From contig JAJZCW010000003.1 in NCBI GenBank assembly GCA_021828865.1, forward strand, positions 1 to 64,000: DNA of 64,000 nucleotides, read 5' to 3'. A program made the position numbers and the translations under genes. The notes under the pieces are model-generated. The model did no database searches, was not told where the DNA came from, and worked only from the letters and a program-made list of their open reading frames with translations. Positions 50,278-59,764 of this stretch are shown one piece after another. Position 1 is the first letter of the stretch; each line of letters begins with the position of its first letter. The DNA comes from Bacillota bacterium. GTDB taxonomy: Bacteria > Bacillota > Bacilli > Alicyclobacillales > SLC66.

Positions 50278-51729
50278 TTGGCGGCAACGTATAACTCTCT
50301 GTTTTTAGTCACTATTGTAGCGTTGTTAAGCCCATGGTTGTCTTCGAGGGTATTTCGAGGATTAGTTCCTGCTGTCGTGATCGAAATCTTGATGGGTATT
50401 TTGATCGGCAATAGTGGTTTTCATATCGCTCAATCTACAAAGTACTTGAATTTCATGGCGGAATTCGGGTTTTCCTATTTGATGTTCCTTTCAGGTTTGG
50501 AACTAGATTTTGATTTGATATTTGAAAGAAAAAAAATATCAGGAAAACCGCCCTGGGTTCTCAGTGTTATATTCTTTGTCGTAACATCTGTCATCTCTTT
50601 TTTAGTTGTGATGATTTTTCATTTTATAGGTTGGATTCAACACCCGTTTGTAATTGGAATCGTACTAAGCGCAACTTCCGCAGGTATTTTGTTGCCCGCT
50701 CTGAAAGAAAAGGGATGGATTAGCGATACGTTCGGTCAACAGCTCATGGCATTTGGGTTGTTAGCTGATATGATTTCTTTATTATCCATGACAGCCTATG
50801 TGGCATTCCATACCAGTGGAAATGCATTCAGTATCCTCCTCGTCATGGTTCTACTCATGTTTTTTGTTGTAATTTATCGAGTACTACGGTATGTGGCTAA
50901 AACCAGAGGTTTTACCAGCATCGAGAACGCCACTAGCGAAATGGGGCTTCGTGGTTCGTTTGCCCTTATTTTAATGTTTTTGGCATTTTCCGAAACATTA
51001 GGCACCCAAGTGATTGTGGGGGCATTTCTCGCTGGTGCCATTGTTTCTCTCTTATCGAAGGGTCAATCCGCACTGACTTCGAAGCTAAATTCTATTGGGT
51101 ATGGATTCTTATTACCCATCTTTTTTGTCAATGTAGGAATGAAATTTAATGTTCAAGCCTTAAATGCTCGCCCTGGTTTTTGGATCATGATGATTGCTTT
51201 TCTTATCACTATGTTCCTAAATAAGTTAATTCCCTCACTCTATTTTCTAAGAAGGTTTTCGCTTCCGCAACGGATCGCTGGCGGAATGTTACTAGGTTCT
51301 AACCTTAGTGTCATCATTGCGGCAAGTCAAATTGCAGTTCAAATTGGTGCCTTGGGTAGCGCCACAGCAAACGGGCTGATCGTTCTTGCTATGATCACTT
51401 GTATTGTTTCACCAATGGTGTTTAGTCGAATCATTAGCAGGTTTACTCCGTCAAAATTAACCTTGCAAATCATTCATGAAATTAAACTTGATACCAACAC
51501 ACTCCCAGAAGGTTGGATCGTTAGCACCATAGAGGTGCGGTCACGAAAAATAAATTCCACTCCGATGCGTTCTTTACGTTTACCACAAGATGTGTTGTTC
51601 GTTTCTATCATTCGAGGAGATGAACGTATCATCCCTCGTGGTCACACGATACTTCAGCAATTTGATGTGGTGCAAGTATTAGGAAATCCTGATTCTATCC
51701 ACCATATTAGAAATCGATTAGAAGAGTAA
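50278..51729 (+). CDS. CPA2-family cation/proton antiporter with RCK_C domain, 483 aa
   Basis: TTG at 50278 follows GAGAGGGG at seven bases. About 12 helices form the antiporter core (VIEILMGILIGNSGFHIAQSTKYLNFMAEFGFSYLMFLSGLELD, the typical CPA2 start). The C-terminal 75 residues (STIEVRSRKINSTPMRSLRLPQDVLFVSIIRGDERIIPRGHTILQQFDVVQVLG) form an RCK_C/TrkA-C regulatory domain. Na+ or K+/H+ exchange at the membrane, controlled by a ligand, is expected (KefB/KhtU-type). Confidence 0.92.
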   Translation: MAATYNSLFLVTIVALLSPWLSSRVFRGLVPAVVIEILMGILIGNSGFHIAQSTKYLNFMAEFGFSYLMFLSGLELDFDLIFERKKISGKPPWVLSVIFFVVTSVISFLVVMIFHFIGWIQHPFVIGIVLSATSAGILLPALKEKGWISDTFGQQLMAFGLLADMISLLSMTAYVAFHTSGNAFSILLVMVLLMFFVVIYRVLRYVAKTRGFTSIENATSEMGLRGSFALILMFLAFSETLGTQVIVGAFLAGAIVSLLSKGQSALTSKLNSIGYGFLLPIFFVNVGMKFNVQALNARPGFWIMMIAFLITMFLNKLIPSLYFLRRFSLPQRIAGGMLLGSNLSVIIAASQIAVQIGALGSATANGLIVLAMITCIVSPMVFSRIISRFTPSKLTLQIIHEIKLDTNTLPEGWIVSTIEVRSRKINSTPMRSLRLPQDVLFVSIIRGDERIIPRGHTILQQFDVVQVLGNPDSIHHIRNRLEE

Positions 51730-51744
51730 CTGCTGTTATCTTAA

Positions 51745-51975
51745 CTATCGTTTGACCCATACATAATAAAGATTTTCAATCTCATCGTGTTTTGTTTTCA
51801 ACTCAAATTGTAAGGAGGTTAATACGGTAGTAATCCCCTCGGCTAGACGCAAATTGTAGCAAACACAACCATCTAATTTGTCATAATAGATTAAATTGGC
51901 AATGTTCACTGCCGTAATTTCTATTGTCTTTATATCCATTAGCCATTGAGTTGAATTTGCAAAACGTAACAACAT
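51745..51975 (-). CDS. Hypothetical protein, 76 aa
   Basis: GGAGG lies ten bases before the ATG at 51975; a longer frame reaches 52005. The protein is soluble, has a CVCYN stretch and ends NLYYVWVKR. It is convergent with the antiporter gene with a 15-base gap. Not recognised. Confidence 0.5.
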   Translation of the reverse strand: MLLRFANSTQWLMDIKTIEITAVNIANLIYYDKLDGCVCYNLRLAEGITTVLTSLQFELKTKHDEIENLYYVWVKR

Positions 51976-52304
51976 TGATTTTGAGCCTCCAAATGAAATG
52001 GTCAAACTACACTATAACTAATAGTGCTTAAATAAGCTTGTATTTGGTAACCCAATATAGCATTCAAGTAAAATTACAAAAAAATCCTGTCAAATTATCC
52101 TGATATGAATTGGTTATACACTGTAATTTTCAGTTCTTCATATCCGATCATTGGTCATTATTCCCTTTTCTAATCAATTGGCCCCCCGTTGATCACCTAT
52201 TCCTGTTAAAGAATCTACCACGTAGCCTAGCAACATCATACCTTCTTTTCTAACACAGCTAGGCATGTTATATTTTGGTCGACGGAAGAAAAGGGGACGA
52301 TACG

Positions 52305-54191
52305 ATGAATTTCTTCACTACCTGCAAACGAATTCTATTTTCATCTATCGCATTCGGTAGTTTGATTGCCATCACCCCTTCCACAACGTTTGCTGATACT
52401 GTGAGCATGTATGAAAATGTCATCACTGTAAACGGACAGACAGATAGCACTCCCTACGGATTTGTTGATCAAGGCACCACCTATATGCCACTTTATTATG
52501 TGATTCAAGTGCTGAAATCCCTTGGGATCACCAACTATTGGAATGGTTCAACGGGGATTTGGTCATTGACGAATCACTCCTTAACCACCTTTACTCCGCT
52601 TAATCAGATCCAAAATGAGCAACAGATCCAAATCAACGGCTCCTTTTTTGTGGGAATGAAAACCTTAATTGCGACTGACCCTTCGACAGGTGTGAACACC
52701 ACTTATGTGCCCATTTATGACATCATTCAAGTGTTGAATTTGTTCAAGATCAATAACAATTGGAATGGATCACTGCGAGAATGGACGATTAATTCTACGA
52801 ATTCTATGTCTTTTACAACTACATATGGCGTTTACCATGACCTTCCCCTACAAAATTCTGCGATCAATGATACTAATGCTATGAATCGGATCAATGAAGA
52901 CTATTATCTCTCTGCACAAACCTATAATCCTTTAAATAATCCACCGTCCATTGCTCCCAAATTGCTGAATGTCGGAACAGGACAGACCTTGAATCTATTT
53001 GCTTACTCCGATATTCAAAATGTAGATCCCAGTCAAACCACTTGGTGGGTAGACAGTCCCTATGCGGCAATCCAGCCAGATCACACTTTGTGGACACAAA
53101 CTATCGCAGGCACCCAACTCGACGAAGCACACGCTACCTTTGTCGCTTCAAAACCTGGGATTTACACCGTGCAAGCGGACATCAACGGCAATGATTCCGT
53201 GCCGTTAGTGATCACTGTTGGGTATTCCCAGTTACAACATGTCAGTATCACTCCTTCCACCAATCAGGTCGGCATTCAATTATTCCCCCAAACATCACCT
53301 GATTTTTCAAAAGCGCAATCGTTTCAGATTGGCATTCCAAAGCTCTATGACGCCATTGCCTTTCCTTCTGTCAATCAAGGCTGGATACCAGTGGCAGGAT
53401 TCGTTCCCACAAACGTCCAACAAGTAAGCATCATTTTGGAAGATTCGACAGGACATATTGACGCTTCCTATACAGCGCCCGTCTTCACCAGCATCACAGG
53501 TCAATCCTTCTATCGAGCGGAAGTTCAATCACCCATTGCCTATGGGTCTTTAGTGATTGCCATTATTCCTAACTATCCACAATATTTAACGCAACAAATT
53601 AATAATGAAACCCCTACTCTTTCGCCATTGTACCTCTCTTATCAAATGACGGATGGCACAACGCTCTCACAATCAGAACTAGATCTTATGCCCACTGCCA
53701 AAATCGATTACAACATGAGTCCTGCGTTTCAAACTATTGCAGAAACGCTGATGGAAAATGCTCCATCGGTTGATGCAGGTATCCAAGCGATCAATAACTA
53801 CGTGAGTGACGATTTGGCCTATGATCAGTCCGAATTGCAACCTGGTGGTTACCGATTCCAAGATTCCTTACAAACGCTGAACTCAGGTACAGGTATTTGC
53901 GAAGATTATGCGGAACTGACCGCCTCCTTATTACGTTCCATTGGCATTCCTACGGAGACGATACAGGGAACCGCGCAAGATTTTAATGGTGACTTACCAC
54001 AAGATCCATCACAAGCCAACCATGAATGGGTAAAAGCGTGGGACGGCAATCAGTGGGTAGTTATGGACCCCACTTGGAGTGGCGGCGGAGTCACCAACGG
54101 GGGATACATCACTAATGAGTACTTGACTAACACCAATGCATTTTCCACTCAACACGTTGCCCAAGCATCAGGAGTTGCCACGACATTTTGA
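52305..54191 (+). CDS. Secreted transglutaminase-like protein with stalk domains, 628 aa
   Basis: GGGG precedes the ATG at 52305. A signal peptide (residues 1-30, ending TTFA) is followed by two copper-amine-oxidase-like stalk modules (YMPLYYVIQVLKSLGITNYWNGSTG and YVPIYDIIQVLNLFKINNNWNGSL), then an Ig-like middle. At the C-terminus is a transglutaminase core: C532 (GICEDYAEL), H573 (NHEWVKAW) and D588 (MDPTW), the complete triad. It is probably anchored at the surface and acts on extracellular protein or wall peptides. Confidence 0.88.
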   Translation: MNFFTTCKRILFSSIAFGSLIAITPSTTFADTVSMYENVITVNGQTDSTPYGFVDQGTTYMPLYYVIQVLKSLGITNYWNGSTGIWSLTNHSLTTFTPLNQIQNEQQIQINGSFFVGMKTLIATDPSTGVNTTYVPIYDIIQVLNLFKINNNWNGSLREWTINSTNSMSFTTTYGVYHDLPLQNSAINDTNAMNRINEDYYLSAQTYNPLNNPPSIAPKLLNVGTGQTLNLFAYSDIQNVDPSQTTWWVDSPYAAIQPDHTLWTQTIAGTQLDEAHATFVASKPGIYTVQADINGNDSVPLVITVGYSQLQHVSITPSTNQVGIQLFPQTSPDFSKAQSFQIGIPKLYDAIAFPSVNQGWIPVAGFVPTNVQQVSIILEDSTGHIDASYTAPVFTSITGQSFYRAEVQSPIAYGSLVIAIIPNYPQYLTQQINNETPTLSPLYLSYQMTDGTTLSQSELDLMPTAKIDYNMSPAFQTIAETLMENAPSVDAGIQAINNYVSDDLAYDQSELQPGGYRFQDSLQTLNSGTGICEDYAELTASLLRSIGIPTETIQGTAQDFNGDLPQDPSQANHEWVKAWDGNQWVVMDPTWSGGGVTNGGYITNEYLTNTNAFSTQHVAQASGVATTF

Positions 54192-54942
54192 TGGAACTCA
54201 TTGTAAATCCGCTCATTCTTTTATGTTTTCCCCTTCGCCCGATTTATCGGGCGACTACTCCCTTGACGCCCGTCCAACCATTCCAATATCAATTTCCAAT
54301 TCAAAACGGGCGTCCCTACTATGTACTCGTCAAATCCACTCCTTCCCTCATCCACCCTCTCCACCCCCACCAAAACCCCGCCAATTCAACATTCCTCACT
54401 CCATCCATTTTCTACCGTCAAATCCACTCGTTCTCCCAAATCGTCAATTTCCATTCCAAATCTTAGTGGAATGCCGCGATTTTAGATAAATCCACTTGTA
54501 CCCGCTGGGAGGAAAATAATAGGGGTTTAGTTGAGAGGGAATAGGGAGATATTGTATTCATTTTTCCAGTTTAATTGGATGGTTAATCGGATTTTAATCG
54601 GAACTGAAATCGGATGATTGGTCGAATATTAATCGGATGATAGATCGGATTTATCTTGATTTATCGGGGTTTTATCGGATATGAGTTGAAGGTGGATTGT
54701 ACTTGATGGTGGGATTTTAGGTGGATAATTGGTGGATAATTGGTGGATCGGGGCGGGATGTTTTATCCAGTGATGAATCCATTGAAAAAGAAAAAGACAC
54801 GGGAGATTCTGGAGTGTTATTGTCCAGATTCTCCCATGCCAGAGTACAAGTGGTCAACTGCGGGTAGATGTTATTTTACTGCGAGTACGAGTGGATTTGA
54901 CGGGAACAACGGGAACAATAGATAAATTCTCCAAGAAAATAA
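54192..54942. repeat. Gene-poor convergent gap with inverted and direct repeats
   Basis: CGTCAAATCCACTC occurs at 54328 and in CCGTCAAATCCACTCG at 54415-54430; the exact reverse complement CGAGTGGATTTGACGG is at 54888-54903. AAATCCACTTGTACCCGC (54488-54505) pairs, with two mismatches, with 54881-54898 reversed. The first 280 bases are C-rich and the next 280 G-rich. CGCCCGAT/ATCGGGCG (about 54235) forms an eight-base palindrome. ATCGGAT is repeated several times at 54580-54690. No gene is supported. Confidence 0.65.
54790..54835 (-). terminator. Terminator after glmS
   Basis: On the minus strand GGGAGAATCTGGA pairs with TCCAGAATCTCCC around a nine-base loop, with one mismatch (54835-54801), followed by GTGTCTTTTTCTTTTTC. 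Confidence 0.75.
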
Positions 54943-56772
54943 CTACTCCACCGTCACCGACTTTGCCAAGTTTCTCGGCTTATCCACGTCATTGCCGCGC
55001 GCCACCGATGCATAATACGCCAGCAATTGCAGCGGGGCCACCATCAGTACTGGCGCCAACGCCGTTCGCGTGCGAGGAATATACAGCACACGATCCACCG
55101 ACTTGCCAATCTCTTCATCTCCCGCCCAGGCGATCGCCAGCACGTGTGCCCCGCGCGCCTTGACTTCCTTGATGTTACTGACCGACTTTTCGTACAGCGA
55201 ATCCTCCGTGACTAGCGCGATGACCGGGACACCTTCCACGATCAGCGCCAATGTGCCGTGCTTCAACTCCCCGGCAGGATAGGCTTCCGCATGAATATAC
55301 GAGATCTCCTTGTATTTCAGCGCACCTTCCAGCGCCACCGCATAGTCAATCCCACGGCCAAGGAAAAACGCATCATTCCACACCGCAAAATCTTTTGCCG
55401 TTTGTTCAATCCACGGAGAAGATTCCAGAATCTCATCCAGTTTATCCGGTAATTCCTTCATATCTTTAAGAAACCCATCTACAAACGCGTCATCTAGTCT
55501 TCCCCGCTCTTGCCCCAAATAAAGTGCCAGTAGATAAAGCGCGATCAACTGCGTAGTATACGCCTTGGTCGATGCCACCGAAATCTCCGGTCCCGCCCAA
55601 GTCACAATTACATCGTTTGCTTCCCGTGCTACCGAACTGCCCACCACGTTGGTGATCGCCAGCACCCTAATCCCCCGCTCCTTACTGTTGCGAAGCGCTG
55701 CAAGCGTATCTGCCGTCTCCCCAGACTGAGAGATGACCACCATCAACGTATGATCCGTGACAATCGGGTCCCGATAGCGATACTCCGATGCAATCTCCAC
55801 GTCCACCGGAATCCGGGTCAGTGACTCGATGACCGTTTTTCCCACCAGTCCTGCATGATAAGACGTTCCCGCTGCCACGATGTGGATGCGATCCACCGCT
55901 TGCGCATATCCTTCCGGCCATTTTAATTCCGGAAGCATCACTTTGCGTCCATCGTCAGAAAGCCGGCCACTCATCGTATCGCGCACCGCACGCGGCTGTT
56001 CATGGATTTCCTTTAACATGTAATGGTCATATCCGCCCTTTTCCGCGGCCACCGGATCCCATGTTATCTGAAATACTTTTTTCTCGATCGAATTTCCTTT
56101 TAAATCAAAACACTCGACCGACGATTCCGTAATGAGCGCTATTTCCCCTTCCTCCATGATCAGTACATCCCGCGTATATTCGAGAATAGCCGGGATATCC
56201 GAAGCGCAGAAGTTTTCCCCATCACCTAGCCCAATAACAAGCGGCGAGTGTTTCCGCACCGCCACTAGTTTCCCCGGATCATTTTTCGTCATGATCGCGA
56301 GAGCATAGGCTCCACGAATTTCTTCAAGCACCTTTAACACAGTAGAAAAAAGATCCCCTGTCCAAAGCTCTTCCAGCAAATGCGCAATAATTTCTGTATC
56401 CGTCTCCGAAGCAAAATGATGCCCGGATGCGAGCAACTTTTCCTTTAACACCATATAGTTTTCAATAATCCCATTGTGAACCACTGCAAAATCACTTGCG
56501 CATCCCGCATGAGGGTGTGCATTTTCATCCGATGGTTTCCCGTGCGTAGCCCAGCGAGTATGCCCAATCCCCAAATTACCCGAAATTGTTGCTCCGTTCA
56601 GTTTTGCTTCGAGCGCAGCCAGACGTCCCACTGTTTTTGCTAGCTTTACCTCGCCATGATCATAAATCGCAATTCCTGCAGAGTCATACCCGCGATACTC
56701 CAATTTGGCCAAACCGGATAACAGCACGTCCTGTGCGTTTCTTGGGCCAATGTAACCTACTATTCCACACAA
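54943..56772 (-). CDS. glmS: Glutamine-fructose-6-phosphate aminotransferase
   Basis: The enzyme makes glucosamine-6-phosphate from fructose-6-phosphate and glutamine. The start is TTG at 56772, because the next codon is the catalytic Cys (CGIVGYIG), which must become the N-terminus, and GGAGG lies eight bases upstream. The N-terminal half is the glutaminase (GLAKLEYRGYDSAG, HTRWATHG). Two SIS domains follow (CGTSYHAG-like AAGTSYHAG, SQSGETADT) and it ends KPRNLAKSVTVE. At 609 residues it is full length. A glmS ribozyme lies in the leader, so expression falls when glucosamine-6-phosphate is high. Confidence 0.98.
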   Translation of the reverse strand: MCGIVGYIGPRNAQDVLLSGLAKLEYRGYDSAGIAIYDHGEVKLAKTVGRLAALEAKLNGATISGNLGIGHTRWATHGKPSDENAHPHAGCASDFAVVHNGIIENYMVLKEKLLASGHHFASETDTEIIAHLLEELWTGDLFSTVLKVLEEIRGAYALAIMTKNDPGKLVAVRKHSPLVIGLGDGENFCASDIPAILEYTRDVLIMEEGEIALITESSVECFDLKGNSIEKKVFQITWDPVAAEKGGYDHYMLKEIHEQPRAVRDTMSGRLSDDGRKVMLPELKWPEGYAQAVDRIHIVAAGTSYHAGLVGKTVIESLTRIPVDVEIASEYRYRDPIVTDHTLMVVISQSGETADTLAALRNSKERGIRVLAITNVVGSSVAREANDVIVTWAGPEISVASTKAYTTQLIALYLLALYLGQERGRLDDAFVDGFLKDMKELPDKLDEILESSPWIEQTAKDFAVWNDAFFLGRGIDYAVALEGALKYKEISYIHAEAYPAGELKHGTLALIVEGVPVIALVTEDSLYEKSVSNIKEVKARGAHVLAIAWAGDEEIGKSVDRVLYIPRTRTALAPVLMVAPLQLLAYYASVARGNDVDKPRNLAKSVTVE

Positions 56773-56889
56773 ATTCAGTTCCTCCATCCCCGCGCGCATC
56801 ACCAACCAGCCCCATGCCGGAGGCTAAACGCATCCTCGTTGTATTTTACGCCCAAGGGATTGCAAGGTTCGTTCCCTCGTCCTAAAAAG

Positions 56890-57035
56890 CCTTTGTCCTG
56901 CCAGTTCCCCAACAGTTTTGTGCTTCATTTCTCGGCGCGGACGAACACCGGGAGGCACCCGCCGAATGGTTCGCTAACCTCCACCGCGTCAACTCGCTTC
57001 CATAACTCTCCGTGAGCGAAGCGAGTCCAGGCGCT
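56890..57035 (-). ncRNA. glmS ribozyme (glucosamine-6-phosphate-activated self-cleaving riboswitch)
   Basis: On the minus strand the leader has the conserved core GCGCCTGGACTCGC, then GCGAGTTGACGCGGTGGAGG, TTCGGCGGGTGCCTCCCGG and a closing stem ending near GGCAGGAC. Cleavage should fall between 57035 and 57034, just before GCGCC. It lies about 120 bases before the glmS start. The pattern matches the Bacillus and Thermoanaerobacter ribozymes. Binding of glucosamine-6-phosphate causes cleavage and mRNA decay. Confidence 0.93.
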
Positions 57036-57104
57036 TAAGCAACTGTTGTCTTACTGCAACCACTACCCCATCCACCACCACCTTTCATCGATTCCGTCGC
57101 TTCA

Positions 57105-58445
57105 TCATCCTAATTCCCGATGCACCACAGCCACCACTTCTTCCACATACGAACGAACGACTTCTTCATCCGGTCCTTCCGCCATCACACGCACAATCGG
57201 CTCAGTGCCAGATTCCCTAACCAATATCCTACCGTCTTCCCCCAACTTATTTTCCACATTGAGAATCGCCTTGGCGATGACATCATTCTGCCTCCAGGCC
57301 GTCTTATCCTTCACCCTCACGTTGACTAGCACCTGTGGATAAGATCGCATGATGCTAGCTAGTTTACTCAGTGGTTCGCCAGATTCCACCACGACACTGA
57401 GCAGTTGTAATGCTGTTAAAATCCCATCTCCCGTAGTGTTGTGGTTGAGAAAAATCACGTGGCCCGACTGTTCCCCACCTAGGATAAATCCGCCCTCGCG
57501 CATCGCTTCCATGACATAGCGGTCGCCAACCGCGGTTCTCACCAGCTCGATGCCAAGTTCTCTCGCCGCTTTCACAAATCCATAATTGCTCATCACCGTC
57601 GACACGATGGTATGGCCGCGTAGCTCACCTTTTTCACGCAGATATTTTCCGCAAATGAGCATCATCCGATCGCCATCCACGATTTCACCATGTTCATCAA
57701 TTGCAATCAGGCGGTCCGCATCCCCATCAAAAGCGAGCCCTATCTGAGCACCAATCTCTTTTACCTTGGCAGCGATAAAATCCGGATGCGTGGAGCCGCA
57801 ACTGACGTTGATCTTGGCGCCATCCGCTTCATCAGCAAATGCATAAACTTCGGCTCCTAGCTCAGTCAGCACCTCTTTTGCTAAAGCATATGCAGCACCG
57901 TTCGCCGCGTCTACCGCCACCTTGAGACCATCCAAGCGATGCTTCACCGTGTTTTTCAGAAATTTCGCATAATCCGTTGCACCAAGTCCGTTCTCCACAC
58001 GTCTACCCACTTCACTTGCAATCGGGCGCTCGCATTCCTGCATCTGTTCCATCATAAGTTCAATTTCATCTTCCATCGCATCGATCAACTTGTAACCGTC
58101 TGCGCCGAAAAACTTGATACCATTATCCTCCACCGGATTGTGGGAGGCAGAAATCATTACTCCTGCTGCTGCATGAGAGTTCCGGGTCAAATACGCCACA
58201 CCAGGTGTGGGGATAATACCGAGTAAATGAACATCCACTCCCGCGGCCATGATTCCAGCAGTTAATGCCGCTTCCAGCATATCGCCCGAAGAACGGGTGT
58301 CTTTTCCTATCACAAAAAAAGGACGATCATCGCTTTTTTTCCCTAATACGAAAGCTGCGGCAAACCCTAATTGGTAGGCCAATTCTGCAGTAAGATCACG
58401 ATTGGCCACTCCTCTGACTCCATCTGTTCCAAAAAGTCTTCTCAC
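57105..58445 (-). CDS. glmM: Phosphoglucosamine mutase
   Basis: The enzyme converts glucosamine-6-phosphate to glucosamine-1-phosphate for UDP-GlcNAc. GTG at 58445 follows AAGGAG at nine bases; the TTG before it is too close. The start is RRLFGTDGVRGVAN, the active-site Ser is in MISASHNPVEDNGIKFFG, the metal loop is DGDADRL, and the sugar-binding GGEQSGH and phosphate-binding RESGTEPIVRVM motifs are all present. It is full length, at 446 residues. It lies between cdaR and glmS. Confidence 0.98.
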   Translation of the reverse strand: MRRLFGTDGVRGVANRDLTAELAYQLGFAAAFVLGKKSDDRPFFVIGKDTRSSGDMLEAALTAGIMAAGVDVHLLGIIPTPGVAYLTRNSHAAAGVMISASHNPVEDNGIKFFGADGYKLIDAMEDEIELMMEQMQECERPIASEVGRRVENGLGATDYAKFLKNTVKHRLDGLKVAVDAANGAAYALAKEVLTELGAEVYAFADEADGAKINVSCGSTHPDFIAAKVKEIGAQIGLAFDGDADRLIAIDEHGEIVDGDRMMLICGKYLREKGELRGHTIVSTVMSNYGFVKAARELGIELVRTAVGDRYVMEAMREGGFILGGEQSGHVIFLNHNTTGDGILTALQLLSVVVESGEPLSKLASIMRSYPQVLVNVRVKDKTAWRQNDVIAKAILNVENKLGEDGRILVRESGTEPIVRVMAEGPDEEVVRSYVEEVVAVVHRELG

Positions 58446-58543
58446 TATCAATTACTCCTTTAGCCTCACTATCCACATCATTCAAGGATATACTTTGCCA
58501 TTGTCGCATAGGCGTTTCCCCTATACAAGTATAATTTGCTTCG

Positions 58544-59764
58544 TCACTTCACGGCCACCACAGCAACACGATCCGGCAACACTTTTGCGACACTCAAATA
58601 ATTAGGCACTGCCACCGTCACCGGAAGCAAGGTAGGTTTATTCAGTTTCAAACCGCTAACATCCACATACACACTGACATCCTGCGATTGAAAGTTTGCC
58701 AATTGGGAATTCGCTCCAGTAATTGTTAGCCGAACAAATTGCGGCCCCTGTATGACAACTTGATGACCGCCAGTATTTCCCATAATTTTTATCGGTATGC
58801 CTTGCAACGTTGTCGATCCTTTAGGTGCCAATTCCACTCTCACTTGAGCTATAGGAACACTCAGTTTGGCTCCGTTATAGGGTGCGGGAATAGCCACTAC
58901 AAACGCCTTAGAATGAGTGAGACGAGCGACATCTACAGGTGGCAAGGTGAGATACGAGGGAAGTTGGGCTTGCAAAGGTCCGGTCACCGAAATAGAAGAC
59001 GGTGTGACAGATACACTAGCCACTGACCATTTTGCCGCAGGTTGACCCGTGATGAAAGGCACTAATTGCAATTGGTGAACAGGACTTAAAACCGGCACCG
59101 ATATAGTCACGGTCTCCGGATTGCAAAATACTCCTTGCACCACTTGTCCATGTTTATTCACTGGCAACACAGGCACCATTCTCGTCACACTTTGAGTACT
59201 TCCCGTCACATCAACGAGCGCCTTTACTGCAGTTACTTGGTGCACTAGCGCATCCGGACCGCTAACAACAATCTGATTGTTCGACGATATGGGTTCACCT
59301 AACCGCATGCCTGATTGCGGTTTTCCAACCACTTTTACATGAAGTGAAAAAGGGGAGGCCACGCGTTCCTGAATATTGACTTCCGCATAGGGCGTCTCCG
59401 GCACAAACGTCACCGCGCTAGTGGGTGAATTTTCAATGATAATCGGTACCTGGTGTTTCCCCGGCCCCATCGTCGTCGCATTGGCGACAGCTCGAATACC
59501 AGAGGAGTCAGCCTGTACCGTAGCCACGTCAAAAATACTCCCCGAGACACTGAGATTTACCCGCACAGGCCGCTCTGAAGTAGCCATCATCTGCGGCGAA
59601 GTCAGTACGATCACTGGAATGTTGTGAAGTACTTGCGTGGTGGTGGCAAGACCAGTTCCCTGCGAATTGGAAGAAAAACTCACCACCACCCAGAGCAGGA
59701 AACCAAGCACAACGGAAATAAGCCGAACAAACAGGTTGTTGTCAAACAGGCTGCGTCTTTTCAC
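58544..59764 (-). CDS. cdaR: YbbR-domain c-di-AMP cyclase regulator
   Basis: One N-terminal helix (LFVRLISVVLGFLLWVVVSF) anchors an exported part of about 370 residues with repeated YbbR domains (visible repeats: VRVNLSVSGSIFDVATVQ, LSVPVLSPVHQLQL, LPPVDVARL). The GTG overlaps the cdaA stop by four bases. In Bacilli CdaR binds CdaA and tunes c-di-AMP synthesis. The order cdaA-cdaR-glmM-glmS is the standard one. Confidence 0.95.
   Translation of the reverse strand: MKRRSLFDNNLFVRLISVVLGFLLWVVVSFSSNSQGTGLATTTQVLHNIPVIVLTSPQMMATSERPVRVNLSVSGSIFDVATVQADSSGIRAVANATTMGPGKHQVPIIIENSPTSAVTFVPETPYAEVNIQERVASPFSLHVKVVGKPQSGMRLGEPISSNNQIVVSGPDALVHQVTAVKALVDVTGSTQSVTRMVPVLPVNKHGQVVQGVFCNPETVTISVPVLSPVHQLQLVPFITGQPAAKWSVASVSVTPSSISVTGPLQAQLPSYLTLPPVDVARLTHSKAFVVAIPAPYNGAKLSVPIAQVRVELAPKGSTTLQGIPIKIMGNTGGHQVVIQGPQFVRLTITGANSQLANFQSQDVSVYVDVSGLKLNKPTLLPVTVAVPNYLSVAKVLPDRVAVVAVK

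Noticed and set aside
54740..54925. Plus-strand frame of 61 codons near glmS
   Set aside because: It crosses the glmS terminator and the inverted repeat, and has no start signal.
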